Shown here piece after piece: positions 5,145-6,482 of a DNA stretch of 6,482 bases (the first letter of the stretch is position 1; the number at the start of each line of letters is the position of its first letter). Made by a program: the position numbers and the translations under genes. A model generated the notes under the pieces. The model was not told the DNA's origin. It did not search any database and worked only from the letters and a program-made list of their open reading frames with translations. Source of the DNA: Lachnospiraceae bacterium UBA1267 (GTDB taxonomy: Bacteria; Bacillota; Clostridia; Lachnospirales; Lachnospiraceae); NCBI GenBank assembly GCA_002308115.1, contig DBVJ01000113.1:516-6997 (forward strand), given 5' to 3'.

Positions 5145-5726
5145 ATGTCAGAGCAGCTGATTGAAAATGCAGCCGCATATATCCGGGAGCTTTTCGCGGG
5201 GAATGCGGGCGGCCACGACGCGGCACATACGTTCCGCGTCTATCGTACTGCGCTGTGGATCGCCGGGAAGGAGCCGGAATGCGACCGTGAGATCGTCGCG
5301 CTGGCCGCGCTTCTTCACGACGCCGACGACCACAAACTCTTTCAGACCGAGGGAAATGCAAACGCGCTTAGGTTTCTCCGGGCCAATCAGGTCCCTGAAG
5401 AGCGGATCGCGCGCATTCTCGAAGCCGTCAATTCGGTATCTTTCAGCCAAAACCACGGGCGTGTTCCTGATACTCTGGAAGGGAAGATCGTGCAGGACGC
5501 GGACCGCCTGGACGCCATGGGCGCCGTCGGGATCGCGCGTACATTTGCCTACGGAGGAGAGCACGGGAGGCCGCTTCGGGCATCCGTAGAGCACTTCCAT
5601 GACAAACTGCTTAGGCTGAAAGACACGATGAACACGGAAGCCGCCCGGGAACTTGCGGAGAAAAGACATGCTTTTCTGGAGTCTTTTTTGAAGGAGCTTT
5701 CAGAAGAGACACAGGAAGAGATATAA
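5145..5726 (+). CDS. HD domain phosphohydrolase, YpgQ/YedJ-like
   Basis: A 193-residue cytoplasmic metal-dependent phosphohydrolase. Metal ligands of the HD fold are visible: His28 in GGHDAAHTFRV, His58-Asp59 in ALAALLHDADDHK, and Asp118 in KIVQDADRLDAMGAVGIARTFAYGG, a block typical of the YedJ/YpgQ group. The length fits (B. subtilis YpgQ is about 205 residues). YpgQ is known as a nucleotide pyrophosphohydrolase acting on dNTPs; the same role here is inferred. The charged C-terminal helix (about 152-193) is usual. ATG 5145 is taken as the start because the family N-terminus begins there, but the upstream ACAGAAATC has no clear Shine-Dalgarno site and the leader is only about 25 bases. It has its own strong promoter and lies downstream of the nuclease-like gene without evident functional link. 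Confidence 0.88.
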   Translation: MSEQLIENAAAYIRELFAGNAGGHDAAHTFRVYRTALWIAGKEPECDREIVALAALLHDADDHKLFQTEGNANALRFLRANQVPEERIARILEAVNSVSFSQNHGRVPDTLEGKIVQDADRLDAMGAVGIARTFAYGGEHGRPLRASVEHFHDKLLRLKDTMNTEAARELAEKRHAFLESFLKELSEETQEEI

Positions 5727-5799
5727 AAGCCACCCATTCACCAAAGGCCGCGACGCACCACTCCAGGCGGCCGCCAGCACACCAAAAACAGGAGAGGAA

Positions 5800-6482
5800 A
5801 TGTCACAGAATTATCCGCTGAACGTACCCACGCCCCATCACTTTTCATTCGCCGTACGCGATCTGCCGAACGTTACCGTCGAGCAGCGCGAGCGTGTCCT
5901 TAGGGCCACGCATTACAATGAATTCGCCTTCCCGTCAGGTCTTCTGACCGTCGACATGCTGTCGGACTCGGGCACGACCGCCATGACAAACCAGCAATGG
6001 GCGGTGCTGTTTCTGGGCGATGAGGCCTATGGGCGCAACATGGGCTACTACGTGCTTCTGGACACCTTCCGCGATATTTTCGAGCGCGGAGGGGAGAAGA
6101 ACTTCCGAAAGATCATCGACCTCGTCAGAACGGACTGCCGCGACGTCGAGACCATGATCGAGAAGGTCTACCTACCGGAATACGAAGGCGGACTGTTCAA
6201 CGGAGGCGCCGCACAGATGGAGCGCCCCAACACCTTTATCATTCAGCAGGGGCGCGCAGCGGAGTCCGTGCTCATGGAGATCGTCCGGAACATTCTCGCG
6301 AAGCGTCACCCGGGCAAAGTGTTCACGATCCCCTCGAATGGCCACTTCGACACCACCGAGGGCAACATCAAGCAAATGGGTTCGATCCCGCGCAACCTCT
6401 ACAACAAGGAACTCCTCTATGAAGTGCCCGAAGGCGGCCGTTACGAAAAGAACCCCTTCAAGGGCAACATGGATCTCGATAA
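5800..6482 (+). CDS. tryptophanase/tyrosine phenol-lyase family PLP enzyme, 3' partial
   Basis: The first 227 codons of a beta-eliminating lyase, open to the right edge. Family landmarks in order: LLTVDMLSDSGTTAMT (49-63; compare LLTDSGT in TnaA), LGDEAYGRNMGYY (72-84), IIQQGRAAESV (147-157; the QGRGAE cofactor-phosphate loop of TnaA/Tpl) and NGHFDTTEGNI (180-190). The PLP-binding lysine lies beyond the window. Such enzymes cleave tryptophan to indole, pyruvate and ammonia, or tyrosine to phenol; the residues that decide which are not in view. About 46 extra residues lie between GDEAY and QGR relative to E. coli TnaA (about 90-145, including RKIIDLVRTDCRDVETM). The start is supported by AGGAG at 5790-5794, 5 bases from the ATG. 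It lies 73 bases after the HD gene; no tnaC-like leader peptide or terminator is evident in that gap. Confidence 0.88.
   Translation, partial: MSQNYPLNVPTPHHFSFAVRDLPNVTVEQRERVLRATHYNEFAFPSGLLTVDMLSDSGTTAMTNQQWAVLFLGDEAYGRNMGYYVLLDTFRDIFERGGEKNFRKIIDLVRTDCRDVETMIEKVYLPEYEGGLFNGGAAQMERPNTFIIQQGRAAESVLMEIVRNILAKRHPGKVFTIPSNGHFDTTEGNIKQMGSIPRNLYNKELLYEVPEGGRYEKNPFKGNMDLD

Noticed and set aside
5746..5772. GGCCGC/GCGGCC inverted repeat after the HD gene
   Set aside because: A 6-bp stem with a 15-base loop and no following T-run is not a credible terminator.

Overview
The window looks like the chromosome of a GC-rich member of the Clostridia (Bacillota), most likely Lachnospiraceae or a close relative. 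The basis is the gene families present: an MBOAT plus DHHW acetylation pair, a lipoprotein with a Pro/Thr-rich linker, a DUF4358-like protein, an HD phosphohydrolase and a Clostridia-style tryptophanase-family enzyme. Purine-rich Shine-Dalgarno sites precede most genes. Species cannot be named from the sequence. All recognisable genes are on the + strand.

Bases 1-3725 are a cell-surface O-acylation operon: an MBOAT acyltransferase (cut off at its 5' end), a DHHW/AlgJ-like membrane-anchored protein, an SGNH-hydrolase lipoprotein and a single-pass DUF4358-like protein. The likely logic is that the MBOAT protein moves acyl groups across the membrane and the DHHW and SGNH proteins place or remove them on an extracellular polymer. 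The role of the DUF4358-like protein is unknown. The 3' end of the DHHW gene is followed by two decayed tandem copies of its own last codons.

Bases 3726-4255 contain no convincing gene. They hold a long hairpin (3794-3827) and then the most unusual object in the window: ten short motifs in alternating orientation (3886-4222). The five plus-oriented and the five minus-oriented motifs each recur at exactly 74 bp. Sequence variants of the motif are arranged as a mirror around position 4089.5, so that left and right halves can pair type for type.

Directly after the array lies a 273-residue protein (4256-5077) with PD-(D/E)XK-nuclease-like motifs. Array and nuclease gene are both poorer in GC than their flanks, so they may have arrived together. 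Whether they work together is a hypothesis only.

Bases 5084-6482 return to GC-rich housekeeping genes: an extended -10 promoter, a YpgQ/YedJ-like HD phosphohydrolase, and the first 227 codons of a tryptophanase/tyrosine phenol-lyase-family PLP enzyme that runs off the 3' edge.
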